In this document: positions 43,233 to 52,467 of the stretch, piece by piece
How the letters are laid out: every line of letters starts with the position of its first letter
How positions within the stretch are numbered: the stretch's first letter is position 1
Position numbers and translations under genes: made by a program
The notes under the pieces: model-generated
The model's database searches: none
What the model was told of the DNA's origin: nothing
The model's input: the letters and a program-made list of their open reading frames with translations, nothing else
DNA from: CAZQFV01 sp964613665
GTDB taxonomy: Bacteria > Chloroflexota > Chloroflexia > DTKN01
Length of the DNA stretch: 64,000 bases
Direction of reading: 5' to 3'
Assembly: GCA_964613665.1 (NCBI GenBank)
Contig: CAZTIG010000001.1
Location: 1 to 64,000, forward strand

Positions 43233-45106
43233 GGATGGGCTCCTTTCGATTTCTCGTCCAGCCCTTCCAGTACCCGCCGAGCAAAGCCCAGCAGCCGTTC
43301 CTGGAAGGCGATTTCCTGCTCGGTGCCCCCCCTGCCGTGGCCGGCGTCGAACCAGTCCACCTCGATCTCCTTGCCCAGGGCCCGCATGCGCGCTTCGTAC
43401 AGCTCGATCTGGCGCGGCGTGGTGCGGGTATCGTTGCGCCCCTGGACGATGAGCAGCGGCGCGCGCACGTCCTGCACGTAGCGGATCGGCGAGCTGGCTG
43501 CGTACTGCTGCGGCTTCTCCTCCGGCGTGCCCCCGTGCCAGGCCCGGAAGGCGCCCTTCAGCGCGTCCGAGGCGTCCTGGTAGTTGAGGGTCCAGTCGGC
43601 GATGGCGGTCATGGCCATGCCGCCGGCCCACAGGTCGGGGCGTTTGCCCAGCCCCAGCAGCGTCAGGTAGCCGCCGTAGGACCAGCCGTGCAGGAAGACG
43701 GCCTCCGGCCGGGCGATGCCCTGGGCCACCAGCCACTCGCGCGCAGCGGCCATGTCCTCCACTTCCCAGTGGCCCAGGTCGCCCCAGATCTGCTCCCGAA
43801 AGGCCCGCCCAAATGTGGTCGAGCCGCGAAAGTTGAGCGTGAGGTAGGCAAAGCCGTTATCGATCCAGGCCTGACTGCCGGCGTGGAACTCATCCAGAAC
43901 CACGGCGTGGGGCCCGCCGTGCACCTCCAGGATCGTCGGGAAGGGGCCGGGCCCGTCCGGCCGGCCCAGCCAGCCCTGCACATCCTGGCCGTCGGAGGAG
44001 GTGATCGTCACCGACTGCCAGGGATGCCCCGGCGGCACCTGGCCCGGCGCCAGCGCCGTGCGCGGCGGCGCCACGCCGGCGCAGTCCAGGGCGAGGACCT
44101 GCGGGGGGTGGGTCGAGTTCTGCCACAGCGCCAGGACCTGGCCCGGCGGGCCCAGGCGGGCCTCGCCGTCCGATAGCAGCTCGTAGGAGGAAAAGCCGCC
44201 GGCGGGGTGCTCCAGGCGCACCAGGCGCTCTGCGGCCATGTCGTAGAGGTAGAGCTGCTGGCGGGCCCGGTGGATGTGGTTGAGCAGGACCTGCTGGCCG
44301 TCGGTCGACCAGTCCAGCGGCAGCACGTCGCCCGGCAGTGTCTCCAGCGGCAGGTCGCGGCGCTCGCCGCGGCGCGGGTCCCACAGCAGCGGCCGCCTGT
44401 AGCCGCTGCGCGTGCTCGTCGCCAGCAGGCGCAGGTCGCCGGCCCGGGGCGAGAAGAGGACCGGCTCCACGCTGCACTCCGGGCCGTCCCACAGCTCCGC
44501 CACCTGCTCGCCGCTGTGCGTATCGAGGACGATGGTGCTGTAGCGGCGCATGCCGCGGGCCCGCGCCGTGGACTGGGCGGCCACGAGCTCGCCGCCGTGG
44601 GAGAGGATGGACCGCCAAGTCTCCCACGGGCTGCAGTAGACCCTCCGGGGTATGCCCAGTCCGCCGGTCGGCCCCAGGTCGAGGCAGTAGAGCTGGAAGC
44701 CTGCGGCGTTGACCGGGTTGAGCCCCAGGCAATTGCCGCTCGCGCTCAGGTGGACGCCACGCAGTGTGTAGGGCGGCAGTTCGGGGGTGACGTCCTCGGC
44801 CTCCCCGCCGGCAAAGGGCACGCGTACCAGGTGGCCGATCTCGCTGCCGCCCTGGTCGCGCAGGAAGTAGACGTGCCGGCCGGCGGGGTCCAGCCAGGCC
44901 TCCGGCACGCCGTCGGGGTCGTCGGTCAACGGGCGCGGCTCGCCGCCGGGCAGCTCCCAGGCCAGGGCCTGCGGGGCCGCGCAGCGATAGTTGCCGATCA
45001 GCAAGGCACGCGTCGGCGCGCCGGCGGCGACCCGCAGCGACAGCAGGCGCGGGGCGCGGAAACGTGCCTTCCACGGCGCATCCGGGTCCGGGCAGTTCGG
45101 GTCCAT
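43229..45106 (-). CDS. S9 prolyl oligopeptidase family serine peptidase
   Basis: 625-residue S9C-type peptidase. An N-terminal beta-propeller (about 1-360) with WD40-like 'PDG/DPAGRHVYFLRDQGGSEIGHL' strands precedes an alpha/beta-hydrolase domain: nucleophile Ser in 'HGWSYGGYLTLL' near 475, Asp in 'IVQGRNDTRTTPRQ' and His in 'DAGHGRGG' near 600. 'TILEVHGGPHAV' forms the oxyanion region. There is no signal peptide. ATG at 45106 has GAGAGGAG upstream. It is translationally coupled to the M20 dipeptidase, which suggests sequential peptide degradation. Confidence 0.88.
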   Translation of the reverse strand: MDPNCPDPDAPWKARFRAPRLLSLRVAAGAPTRALLIGNYRCAAPQALAWELPGGEPRPLTDDPDGVPEAWLDPAGRHVYFLRDQGGSEIGHLVRVPFAGGEAEDVTPELPPYTLRGVHLSASGNCLGLNPVNAAGFQLYCLDLGPTGGLGIPRRVYCSPWETWRSILSHGGELVAAQSTARARGMRRYSTIVLDTHSGEQVAELWDGPECSVEPVLFSPRAGDLRLLATSTRSGYRRPLLWDPRRGERRDLPLETLPGDVLPLDWSTDGQQVLLNHIHRARQQLYLYDMAAERLVRLEHPAGGFSSYELLSDGEARLGPPGQVLALWQNSTHPPQVLALDCAGVAPPRTALAPGQVPPGHPWQSVTITSSDGQDVQGWLGRPDGPGPFPTILEVHGGPHAVVLDEFHAGSQAWIDNGFAYLTLNFRGSTTFGRAFREQIWGDLGHWEVEDMAAAREWLVAQGIARPEAVFLHGWSYGGYLTLLGLGKRPDLWAGGMAMTAIADWTLNYQDASDALKGAFRAWHGGTPEEKPQQYAASSPIRYVQDVRAPLLIVQGRNDTRTTPRQIELYEARMRALGKEIEVDWFDAGHGRGGTEQEIAFQERLLGFARRVLEGLDEKSKGAHP

Positions 45107-45240
45107 CGGCGCTCCTCTCTTGCCTGCTTTGGCCGGCACTCGCAGCTGCCCGGCGTACCAGCCATTATACATCACGGGGCCGGGCATGGGAAGTGGGGGC
45201 CGTAACCTCGTCGACGGGCACCGGGCACTCTGGCAGAGAG

Positions 45241-45320
45241 GTGCCTCTTCATGCCCTCTTGGTGACCCTGTGCCTTGGTGGTTCGTTCGCTCTGGTGCCT
45301 TCGTGGTCGATCTGTGATAG
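45241..45320. repeat. GGTG-rich dispersed repeat, second copy
   Basis: Part of the 216-bp gap upstream of the S9 gene. Words such as TGTGCCTTGGTGGT, CGTTC, CTGGTGC and GTGGTCGATCTG occur in the same order as at 5682-5752. It is an imperfect, low-complexity copy of the repeat near the tRNA gene. Confidence 0.55.
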
Positions 45321-45322
45321 CC

Positions 45323-47584
45323 TCAGCGCCCCAGGTTCTCCCAGAAAGCGCTGTTCATCCCCTCCCAGCCGGCCGCCAGCATCCAGGCCTCGGCCAGTAC
45401 GAGCACCCGGCCGCCCCGGTCCCCATAGGGCACCAGTGCCACCGCGGCGGCCTCCGCGACCTGCGCCAACACGGTGCCCTGCCGGAACGCGAAGCTCACC
45501 CCGTTGCCCCAGGCCATGGCCAGCCTCTCCGTTCCGGTCACCAGGGACTGCCCGGCAGTCACCGTGGCCTGGCTGCCCTCCAGGAAAGGCTCCTGGTACG
45601 TCACCCCAAAGCGGCCGGCCACGAGGTTCGCGTCGGCCCAGTCCTCGTTCTCGTCGGCGGCCACGCCGCTCAGGTCGAGGCGGTAGGCGCTGTTGGTCAG
45701 CACCAGGAATCCTCCGCCGGCCACATAGGCCTCCAGCGCGGCGGCCTCCGCCTCGCTCCAGGACTCGTCGTATGTCTCGTTGCCCCACTGTGGGCCGGGA
45801 TAGTCCAGCACGGGCAGGACGATGACCAGGGCGGTGTCCTGAAGGTCCTGCGCCGTCAGTGCCTGCCCGTAGGGCAAGGCGTCCACGTCGTAGCCCGCCA
45901 GGGCCAGCGTCGCCGCCAGGTCGGTCATGTTGGCCGGGCTCTCCGCCGGCACCTCGCAGTGGCTGCCCACCAGGAGCGCCCGCCGTCCTGCCGGAGGGGT
46001 GTCGCGCAGCGCCGGCTGCTCCCGGCCCGTCTCCAGTGCCGCTACCAGGACCACGCCGGCCATCTCCGCCAGGGCCCCGGCCTGCTCCTCGACCCGCGCC
46101 AGGCGATCGTAGGGGTCGTGGATGCGCCCGCTGTAGTGAAAGCCGCGTGCCTCCAGGCCGGCGTCGCCGTAGTAGAGCTGGGCGTTGGGCACGTCGAAGG
46201 TGGCAAAGGCCAGGTTGTCCACGGCGCTGCGGCCGCCATTGGCTACGGCAGCAACCAGCCCGTGCCGCGCCGCGGCCGCGGACAGGTAGGAAGGGGCCAG
46301 CAGGCCGTCGTCGCCGCGGTTGCCGCTGGCCCACGTGTCGAGCTGCACGCCGGCCGGCACCCCTCCCAACGGGCTCGTCAGGCAGTCGACCGCCACCATC
46401 AGCAGAATCCGGTCGAGCAGCTCCTGATGCGTGGAGACATAATAGGACGAGCCGTACGAGCCCAACTCCTCGCTGCCGAACCATGCCAGGTAGAGGTCGG
46501 CCGGGGGCTGGAAGGCGGCCTCGTCCAGCACGCGGGCGATTTCCAGCAGCACGGCGGCGCCGGAGGCGTCGTCCATGGCGCCGGCCGCGTTGGCGCTGTC
46601 GAGGTGCGCGTTGATGAGCACCGCGTGGGAGGGGTCGCGCCCGGGGATGTGCGCCACCACGTTGGCGGAGGTGGCCGGGGAGAGGACGTCGGCGTCCCAC
46701 GTGAGCCGCGCAGCCTGCACCTGCGCCAGGTCCTCCCATCCGGCGATGCCCCAGGGGGCCAGGTCCTCCAGCCGCGCGGACAGCACCGGCGGCAGCGGCC
46801 CGGCCTGGGCGTAGGGCAAGGGGCTGCCGTCCCCGAGAAAGGTGCCGTGGCTCTCGCCCGGCTGCGGGGAGGACCGCGTCACCAATACCAGCCCGGCCGG
46901 CGCGCCGGCCAGCAGCAGCCGCGCATTGGCCAGCGCGGCGGACCATCCCAGCAGGGCCGGGTCGAGCAGCGCATAGTCGACCAGGGCGACGTCGCCGGCC
47001 AGGCTGCCCGCGGCCACCGCCGCCAGCTCGTCTGCGCTACCGACGCGGGCGACCGGCCCGCTGGCGGTGAGCGGGTTGCGCTCGCTATCGTTGAGGATGC
47101 CGTCCGAGTCCATGCGCAGGGCCGGCGCGACGCGGTCGCCCAGCACCTGCAGCCCGCCGGCCGGCACGGCGACCTCTCCACCGGCCAGCGTCAGCCACAG
47201 GCCGGCCTCCCAGATCTCCGTGGCCACGGGAACGCGAAAGGACTGCCTCTCCACGCCCATCCCCAGGCGGCGCAGTGCCGCGAGATCGTCCAGTCGGGCG
47301 GCCACGTACGCCACCGCCTGCTGCTCCCCCGTGGTGCCCGGGCTGCGCCAGCCCGACTCGGGTTCGATGGCGGCCAGGGCCGCGACGTCGGCCAGGAGGC
47401 GTTCGCGCGAGATGCGCGCCAGCAGGTCGGCCGGCCGCAGGGTGGGTGGGGGTGGCATGGGGGTGAAGGTCGGCAGGGGTGTCCGCGGGAGGGGCGCCGT
47501 GGGGCTGGGGCCGGGCGCGGGCGTGCAGCCCAGGAGGGCCAGCAGGGCCAGGAGGAGCAGGAATCGGCTGTTGCGCTTGACCAT
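45323..47584 (-). CDS. M28-type aminopeptidase lipoprotein with C-terminal GATase-like domain
   Basis: 753-residue lipoprotein. The signal peptide ends in LLGC (Cys near residue 20), followed by a Pro/Thr-rich linker. A PA-like insertion precedes the M28 zinc-peptidase core: 'VLINAHLDSANAAGAMDDASGAA' (His and Asp ligands, about 335-357), 'LAWFGSEELGSYGS' (catalytic Glu), 'VAVDCLT' and 'GRIHDPYDRL' (His ligand). After about residue 535 a second domain resembles a DJ-1/GATase-1 fold used for extracellular glycan or peptide recognition ('ALVIVLPVLDYPGPQWGNETYDE', 'AYVAGGGFLVLTNSA'). ATG at 47584; a consensus promoter lies 49 bp upstream. Confidence 0.82.
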   Translation of the reverse strand: MVKRNSRFLLLLALLALLGCTPAPGPSPTAPLPRTPLPTFTPMPPPPTLRPADLLARISRERLLADVAALAAIEPESGWRSPGTTGEQQAVAYVAARLDDLAALRRLGMGVERQSFRVPVATEIWEAGLWLTLAGGEVAVPAGGLQVLGDRVAPALRMDSDGILNDSERNPLTASGPVARVGSADELAAVAAGSLAGDVALVDYALLDPALLGWSAALANARLLLAGAPAGLVLVTRSSPQPGESHGTFLGDGSPLPYAQAGPLPPVLSARLEDLAPWGIAGWEDLAQVQAARLTWDADVLSPATSANVVAHIPGRDPSHAVLINAHLDSANAAGAMDDASGAAVLLEIARVLDEAAFQPPADLYLAWFGSEELGSYGSSYYVSTHQELLDRILLMVAVDCLTSPLGGVPAGVQLDTWASGNRGDDGLLAPSYLSAAAARHGLVAAVANGGRSAVDNLAFATFDVPNAQLYYGDAGLEARGFHYSGRIHDPYDRLARVEEQAGALAEMAGVVLVAALETGREQPALRDTPPAGRRALLVGSHCEVPAESPANMTDLAATLALAGYDVDALPYGQALTAQDLQDTALVIVLPVLDYPGPQWGNETYDESWSEAEAAALEAYVAGGGFLVLTNSAYRLDLSGVAADENEDWADANLVAGRFGVTYQEPFLEGSQATVTAGQSLVTGTERLAMAWGNGVSFAFRQGTVLAQVAEAAAVALVPYGDRGGRVLVLAEAWMLAAGWEGMNSAFWENLGR

Positions 47585-47632
47585 GGCGCCCCCGCCGGCG
47601 GCGCCGCGCCTGGCGGCCCCGGCGGCAGGCTG

Positions 47633-47661
47633 ATTGTACCATGGCCGGGAGGAGAGGTCAA
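47633..47661 (-). promoter_or_regulatory. Sigma-70 promoter of the M28 lipoprotein
   Basis: On the minus strand TTGACC (47661-47656), 17-bp spacer, TACAAT (47638-47633). The ATG at 47584 follows about 49 bp later. Confidence 0.75.
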
Positions 47662-47804
47662 TCGCGCGGGGCTGGTGATTGCGCGGGACGGGATCTGCTC
47701 TCCGGCAGGCCAAACACGAACCGCCAGCACGTTGCCCTGTCCGGCGGGCCGAAGCAGAACTCGTCCCTGCCCTGCGATCCGGAGATGGGGTGCTTCGGAG
47801 AGTC

Positions 47805-47939
47805 CTAGGAGGTCAGGATCTCGCGGATGTGGCTGCGGAGGGCCTCGCCGTGGGCCGGTCTGCGCTCGTCAGGGGACCCCTGCAGGAGCAGGGGTCGCGC
47901 CGTGTCGCAGCAGAGAGCGGCGGGGTCTGCAGATGGCAT
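47805..47939 (-). CDS. Possible small protein, 44 residues
   Basis: Short open frame beginning MPSADPAALCCDTAR and ending 'SHIREILTS'. It starts 39 bp after the stop of the GyrI-like fusion gene on the same strand, with GAGGAATAGGACG before the ATG. It contains a Cys pair and an even mix of charged and aliphatic residues, as expected for a real protein. No homologue is recognised. It could equally be chance in GC-rich DNA. Confidence 0.35.
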   Translation of the reverse strand: MPSADPAALCCDTARPLLLQGSPDERRPAHGEALRSHIREILTS

Positions 47940-47978
47940 CGTCCTATTCCTCGTTGCTGCCGGGCATGCGGGCAATCG

Positions 47979-49046
47979 TCAGAGATCCTCGGCCAGGTGG
48001 ATGGCGAACCGGCAGGCGTCGTCGCCCTTGAGGACGGACTGCACGACCTCGACGCGCACGGGCCGGCCTGTGGCGGCCTCCCACTGCTGCCGGAACCAGC
48101 CGGCCCCGCAGTAGCAGAAGGTGATGGGCATGCCGCGGTCCAGGTTGGTGCGCACGATGGGGCAGTAGCAAGCGGCGGCTCTCTTCTCGGTGGCGGTCCG
48201 CGCCCTGGCGTGGGCCTCGGGGTCGGCCGGCAGCTTGGTGTCGAAGATCGTGTGGCCCTCGCGGGCGACTTCGCGGTCGGGCCAGCAGGGGTCCTGGCGC
48301 ATGAACGCGAGAACGGCGTCGACGGCCTGCAGGGGATCGCCCGTCGCGGCGTGGGCGGCCTTGTAGGCCGTGCGCAGCTTGTCGAGTTGGCCCTGCGGGA
48401 AGACGTGGGCGCAGCTGGAAACGGCGTCGTAGCGCTGGTAGTCGTCGGCCAGGCAATCCAGCCGTTCCATGGCCCCCCTGGTCCACAGGAAGCGCTCCTC
48501 GAGCGTCGCTTCCACCGTCAGCGCGTCGCGGCCCTGCACGACCTGCGTGGCCACCTCTCTCCCGGCGACGCGGCGGAGGTGGCCCTCCAGTATCCCCGGC
48601 CAGTCGTGGATGACGAACTGCAGCTCGATATCCTTCTCCGGGTGGTGCCAGTCGGGGTAGACCTCGCGGCGGAACTCGTCGCTGATGAGCCCGTGCTGGC
48701 GGGCGTACTGGTAGAGGCGCCGCCAGCCGTCGCGCAGGCCCTCGATGTCGCCGTGGTTGGAGAGGGAGAGCACCTGGAGGGCGGGGAGGATGCGGCTCTG
48801 GACGTTGCCGTTGGCGACGGGGCGGCTGACGGGAAAGCCGAGCTCGACGTCGAACCCCTCGGGGTAGCTGGTGACAAAGGTGAAGACAGCCAGGGCCGGC
48901 CCGGCGATGGCGTCTGGGGGTACGGCCCGGGCCACTTCGGCCAGGAGGCTACGCAGCTCGGCGCGCTGCTTGAGGTTGACGCGTATCGTGGCCGCGGGGG
49001 TGGCCTCGATCTTCCTATGAGCAATATCCGAGTCCGTGAACGACAT
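47979..49046 (-). CDS. GyrI-like ligand-binding domain fused to a cysteine-containing C-terminal domain
   Basis: 355-residue protein. Residues 1-155 look like a GyrI/AraC-effector-binding domain: 'HRKIEATPAATIRV', 'GPALAVFTFVTSYPEGFDVELGFPV', 'PALQVLSLSNHGDIEGLRDGWRRLYQYARQHGL' and 'EVYPDWHHPEKDIELQFVI'. No helix-turn-helix is attached. The second half (about 160-355) ends with 'CYCPIV', 'MPITFCYCGAGWF' and 'VLKGDDACRFAIHL', a clustered-Cys pattern like V4R or 2-aminothiazoline-carboxylate-hydrolase-type domains; the assignment is tentative. ATG at 49046 has GGAGGTGTCGAG upstream and is chosen because the GyrI sequence begins just after it. Confidence 0.7.
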   Translation of the reverse strand: MSFTDSDIAHRKIEATPAATIRVNLKQRAELRSLLAEVARAVPPDAIAGPALAVFTFVTSYPEGFDVELGFPVSRPVANGNVQSRILPALQVLSLSNHGDIEGLRDGWRRLYQYARQHGLISDEFRREVYPDWHHPEKDIELQFVIHDWPGILEGHLRRVAGREVATQVVQGRDALTVEATLEERFLWTRGAMERLDCLADDYQRYDAVSSCAHVFPQGQLDKLRTAYKAAHAATGDPLQAVDAVLAFMRQDPCWPDREVAREGHTIFDTKLPADPEAHARARTATEKRAAACYCPIVRTNLDRGMPITFCYCGAGWFRQQWEAATGRPVRVEVVQSVLKGDDACRFAIHLAEDL

Positions 49047-49218
49047 CTCGACACCTCCACATGCTGCACGCTGCGCGCGCCGCCGGCCCACCGCGGGCTC
49101 GGGCACCACGCCGTCTACCGACATGGTAGCATCTGTCGTGCAGGAGGGGATGCCCCCAAAGGGCTATCGAGGGGCTATCGCCGAAAGTGCCGTCCGAAGG
49201 GCGGCCGGGCCGCCGGCC

Positions 49219-50991
49219 CTACCCGAGGGCGTCAACCGCCCTCTCGGCCGGCAGCACGAAGGAGAAGACGCTGCCCTGCTGCGCGCGATCGCTGCGGACC
49301 CAGATGCGGCCGCCGTGCGCCTCGACCGCCAGGCGGCAAAAGGCCAGCCCCAGGCCGACCCCCCGCCGCCGCACCGGACCCCGCCGGCCCTGCGCGAACT
49401 TGCCAAAGATGCGCTCGCGCTCGTCGTCGGGGATGCCCACGCCCGAATCGGCGACGTCGACCACAACCCACTTCCCCGCCGGCAGGTCGGCCGGCAGGGC
49501 CGGCTGCCCGCCGACCCCGCTCGGGGTCACCGCTGTCCGCGCCGCCACCAGGATCGACCCGTTGCGCGGGGTGTACTTCAGGGCGTTGTCCAGCAGGTTC
49601 CACAGCACCCGCTCCAGCACGTCCCCGTCGGCGGCCAGCGCCGGCAGGTCCGCCGGCACGTCGATGCGGGCGTCGATGCCGGCCTCGGCCACGAGCGGGC
49701 CAGCCTCGGCCATGACGCGTGCCACTACTTCGCGCAGCTGTACCCGCTGGCGCTTCAGCGGGAACTCGCCCGTCTCCAGCCGCTGCACGTCCAGCACGGC
49801 CTCGATCATGCGGCTCAGGCGGACGCTGCCGCGCTCGGCGATGGAGAGCAGCTCCTGCAGCGTCTCCTGCCCCATCCGCTCCACGGGGTACTGCTGCAGG
49901 AGCTGGATAGCCGACGAGATCGAGGCCAGCGGTCCCTTCAGGTCGTGGACGAGCATGTGGGTCAGGTCCTGGCGCAGGCCCTCGATCTCCTTCAGGTAGC
50001 GGATGTCGCGCAGGACGACGGTGGCCCCGCTGGGCCGGCCCCGTTGGCCGGCGATCGCCCCGCAGCTCACGCGGACGGGGATATACTCGCCGGCCGCGCT
50101 GTTCAGCACCATGTCCATGTCGAACGAGGTGTACTCGCCCTGCAGCACCCGCTCGATGGGAAAGGGCTCGGAGGGGTACTCCAGGTCGATCGCCTGGCGG
50201 TATGGCCGGCCCAGCAGATCGCTCGCCGGCCGCCCCACCAGGCGGTCCAGCGTCGGGTTGGTCATCGTCACGATCCCGGAGCAATCGATGGCGAAGACGG
50301 CGTCGGGCAGGTTGACGACGGCCGTCTCCATGGAGGCGCCGTCACGGCCTGCGGCGGGCCGGGGGCCGGCCTGCTCCGCCGCGGTCGCCAGCCGCGTGGC
50401 GGCCGCGCCCACGAGCGCCAGGTCGAACTCGCTGAAGAAGCACGGCCGGCTGTGGGTCAGCGCCAGGATGCCCCGGAAGGTGCCGCGCGCCTGCAGTGGC
50501 GCGGCGACGATGCTGCGGTGGGACGCGCTGCCGACGACCGGCAAGCCGCTCCACTGCGGGTCGGCCAGGGCGTCCGACACGAGCAGGCCGGGCCAGTGTT
50601 GCGTGGCCCAGATGGCCAGCGCCCGCCCCACGATCCGACGGGCCGACTGGGCCGCTGCTCCCGCTCCATCCAGTCCGGCAGCGGTCCAGACCTGCGCCTG
50701 CTGGCGCTCGTCCACCAGGACGAGCGCTGCGTCGCCCGCGCCCACCGCCTGGCGCACCAGCTCCAGTGCCCGGTGAAAGACCTCCCCGGCCGGGCAGCCG
50801 GCCAGCTCCTGCTCCAGCCCGGTCAGGAAGTCGACCAGGCGGGCTTGCTCCTGCTGCTGCAGGAGGGCCGGAGGCGCGTCCTGCTCGGGGGGCGGGGTCT
50901 GCTTGCCCGTGCCTCTCGGTTCGGAAGGCCAGTGCTGCGTCGGCAACGACACGCTCCAGTCTCTTCCCGCCGGTTCCGGTGCGCGTCCCAC
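49219..50991 (-). CDS. Cytosolic GAF-PAS sensor histidine kinase
   Basis: 590-residue kinase without membrane segments. A Gln/Pro-rich N-terminus (1-60) is followed by a GAF domain (about 60-215), a PAS domain ('NLPDAVFAIDCSGIVTMTNPTLDRLVG', about 225-345), HisKA with His in 'HMLVHDLKGPLASISSAIQLL' near 355, and HATPase ('VLWNLLDNALKYTPRNG', 'VADSGVGIPDDERERIFGKF', 'GVGLGLAFCRL'). The proposed start is GTG at 50991; a shorter start is possible because the first 60 residues are poorly conserved in character. No partner regulator is adjacent. Confidence 0.83.
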   Translation of the reverse strand: MGRAPEPAGRDWSVSLPTQHWPSEPRGTGKQTPPPEQDAPPALLQQQEQARLVDFLTGLEQELAGCPAGEVFHRALELVRQAVGAGDAALVLVDERQQAQVWTAAGLDGAGAAAQSARRIVGRALAIWATQHWPGLLVSDALADPQWSGLPVVGSASHRSIVAAPLQARGTFRGILALTHSRPCFFSEFDLALVGAAATRLATAAEQAGPRPAAGRDGASMETAVVNLPDAVFAIDCSGIVTMTNPTLDRLVGRPASDLLGRPYRQAIDLEYPSEPFPIERVLQGEYTSFDMDMVLNSAAGEYIPVRVSCGAIAGQRGRPSGATVVLRDIRYLKEIEGLRQDLTHMLVHDLKGPLASISSAIQLLQQYPVERMGQETLQELLSIAERGSVRLSRMIEAVLDVQRLETGEFPLKRQRVQLREVVARVMAEAGPLVAEAGIDARIDVPADLPALAADGDVLERVLWNLLDNALKYTPRNGSILVAARTAVTPSGVGGQPALPADLPAGKWVVVDVADSGVGIPDDERERIFGKFAQGRRGPVRRRGVGLGLAFCRLAVEAHGGRIWVRSDRAQQGSVFSFVLPAERAVDALG

Positions 50992-51184
50992 CGGGGCCGC
51001 ACCGCGCTCAGGATCCCCTCGCGCGCAGGGCTCCTCTCGGGTGCACGCCGTCTGCCCGGCGGCGGGCCACGACGAGCAGGCCCGCAGTACAAGCAGGGTA
51101 GGCAGTCACGGCGGAGTCATGTGCACCACCGTGCGCCCATTCTAACACGGGCCGGCCGAGAATGCAAGAGGGCGTATTCATTCG

Positions 51185-51235
51185 TGTAAAATGTTACCGA
51201 AGGTGGTATAGTTCTCCAAATGATAATGTTACCGG
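51185..51235 (+). repeat. Left end of the IS: two terminal-repeat words
   Basis: Outer word 51185-51202 and inner word 51218-51235, same orientation. The inner copy is intact; the outer copy lacks the TGAT of the consensus. The GGAGG of the inner word also provides the ribosome binding site for the transposase ATG at 51244. Confidence 0.75.
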
Positions 51236-51243
51236 AGGAGACT

Positions 51244-52467
51244 ATGCCAACCGAGGAAATCATGAACATCGACGAACGCTACAAGTACCTGCGCAGGATG
51301 CGGAAGCGCTACGAGCAAGGCAACCGCAGTGAACGCCGCGAGCTGCTGAAGCGGAGCCCGCGAGCCAACGAGCGGGAGCCCATCTACGGGCCCGAAGTCG
51401 ATCGGGCCTTGGCTGTGATCGCTGAAAGCCTGGACTACGTCTGCGCCGAGCGACTGACGCCCCAACTGGTCTGGACGGCCCAACACCTGGCGGCGCACGG
51501 TGAATTGGCGGTCTCCGACGAGGTGGTGGGACAACTGGGCCTGATCAGTGTCTCCAGCGTGCAGCGGCACCTGGGTCAGATTACCCAAGATCAACCGCAC
51601 CTGCGCCGCAAAGGCCGGCCCTATGGCACCGCCTTGACCCAGGGTATCCCGATGAAACGCCTGGCCTGGGATGAAGGGGAACCCGGACACTTGGAGACCG
51701 ACCTGGTCCATCATTGCGGCCCCAGCGCTGCTGGTGAGTACGTCGGCACCGTGCAGATGATCGACGTGGCCACCGGCTGGAGCGAGCGCGTGGCTGTCCT
51801 GGGACGCAGCTATCGCGTCATGGAAGATGCTTTCCGCCATGTCTTGCTCCGTGTACCATTTACGGTGCGCGAAGTCCACCCGGACAACGGCAGTGAGTTC
51901 TTCAACCAGCACTTGCTGCGTTTCTGGGGCCAGGCCGTCCAAGGCCTGCAGCTCTCACGCAGTCACCCCTATCGCAAGAACGACAACCGCTTGGTCGAGC
52001 AGAAGAACTCCACCCTGGTGCGCAAGTACCTGGCCTACGAGCGGCTCGACACCGTGGCTCAGACGCTGGCCCTCAATCAGCTCTATGAGCAGATGTGGGT
52101 CTACTACAACCTCTTCCAGCCGGTGATGCACCTGGTGGAGAAGGAAATCATCCCGGCGGTGGATGGGCAGCCCGCCCAGCTCAAGCGCCGCCACGACCGC
52201 CCGCGTCCCCCCTTCGACCGGCTCTGCGAAACGGCGGCCATCGCCCCGGAGCGGCGCGAGCAACTGGAGCGGCTGCGCGATCGGACCAACCCGCGCCAGC
52301 TGCGGCAAGAGCTCTACGACCGGATCGAGTACATCCTCTCCCTGCCCGGCGCCGTCCCGGGCCGGCCGGAGGACGTCCATCTGACCCTGGGAGTGTACAC
52401 CATTTCTCTGGAAGCCGACGGCGGCCCGGTAACATTATCATTTGACCGAACGACTGCGCTTCGGTAA
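51244..52467 (+). CDS. IS transposase, integrase-core (rve) type
   Basis: 407-residue transposase. The catalytic triad is intact: D153 in 'LETDLVHHCG', D214 in 'VHPDNGSEFFN' and E252 in 'NRLVEQKNSTLVR', giving D-60-D-37-E. The N-terminal helix-turn-helix region appears short: 'RRELLKRSPRANEREPIYGPEVDRAL' runs directly into the 'ICAERLTP'-like segment, whereas relatives I remember have about 25 more residues there. This might be a deletion. ATG at 51244 is preferred over the upstream in-frame ATG at 51220 because GGAGG lies 5 bp before it. The stop codon falls inside the right outer terminal repeat. Confidence 0.85.
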   Translation: MPTEEIMNIDERYKYLRRMRKRYEQGNRSERRELLKRSPRANEREPIYGPEVDRALAVIAESLDYVCAERLTPQLVWTAQHLAAHGELAVSDEVVGQLGLISVSSVQRHLGQITQDQPHLRRKGRPYGTALTQGIPMKRLAWDEGEPGHLETDLVHHCGPSAAGEYVGTVQMIDVATGWSERVAVLGRSYRVMEDAFRHVLLRVPFTVREVHPDNGSEFFNQHLLRFWGQAVQGLQLSRSHPYRKNDNRLVEQKNSTLVRKYLAYERLDTVAQTLALNQLYEQMWVYYNLFQPVMHLVEKEIIPAVDGQPAQLKRRHDRPRPPFDRLCETAAIAPERREQLERLRDRTNPRQLRQELYDRIEYILSLPGAVPGRPEDVHLTLGVYTISLEADGGPVTLSFDRTTALR

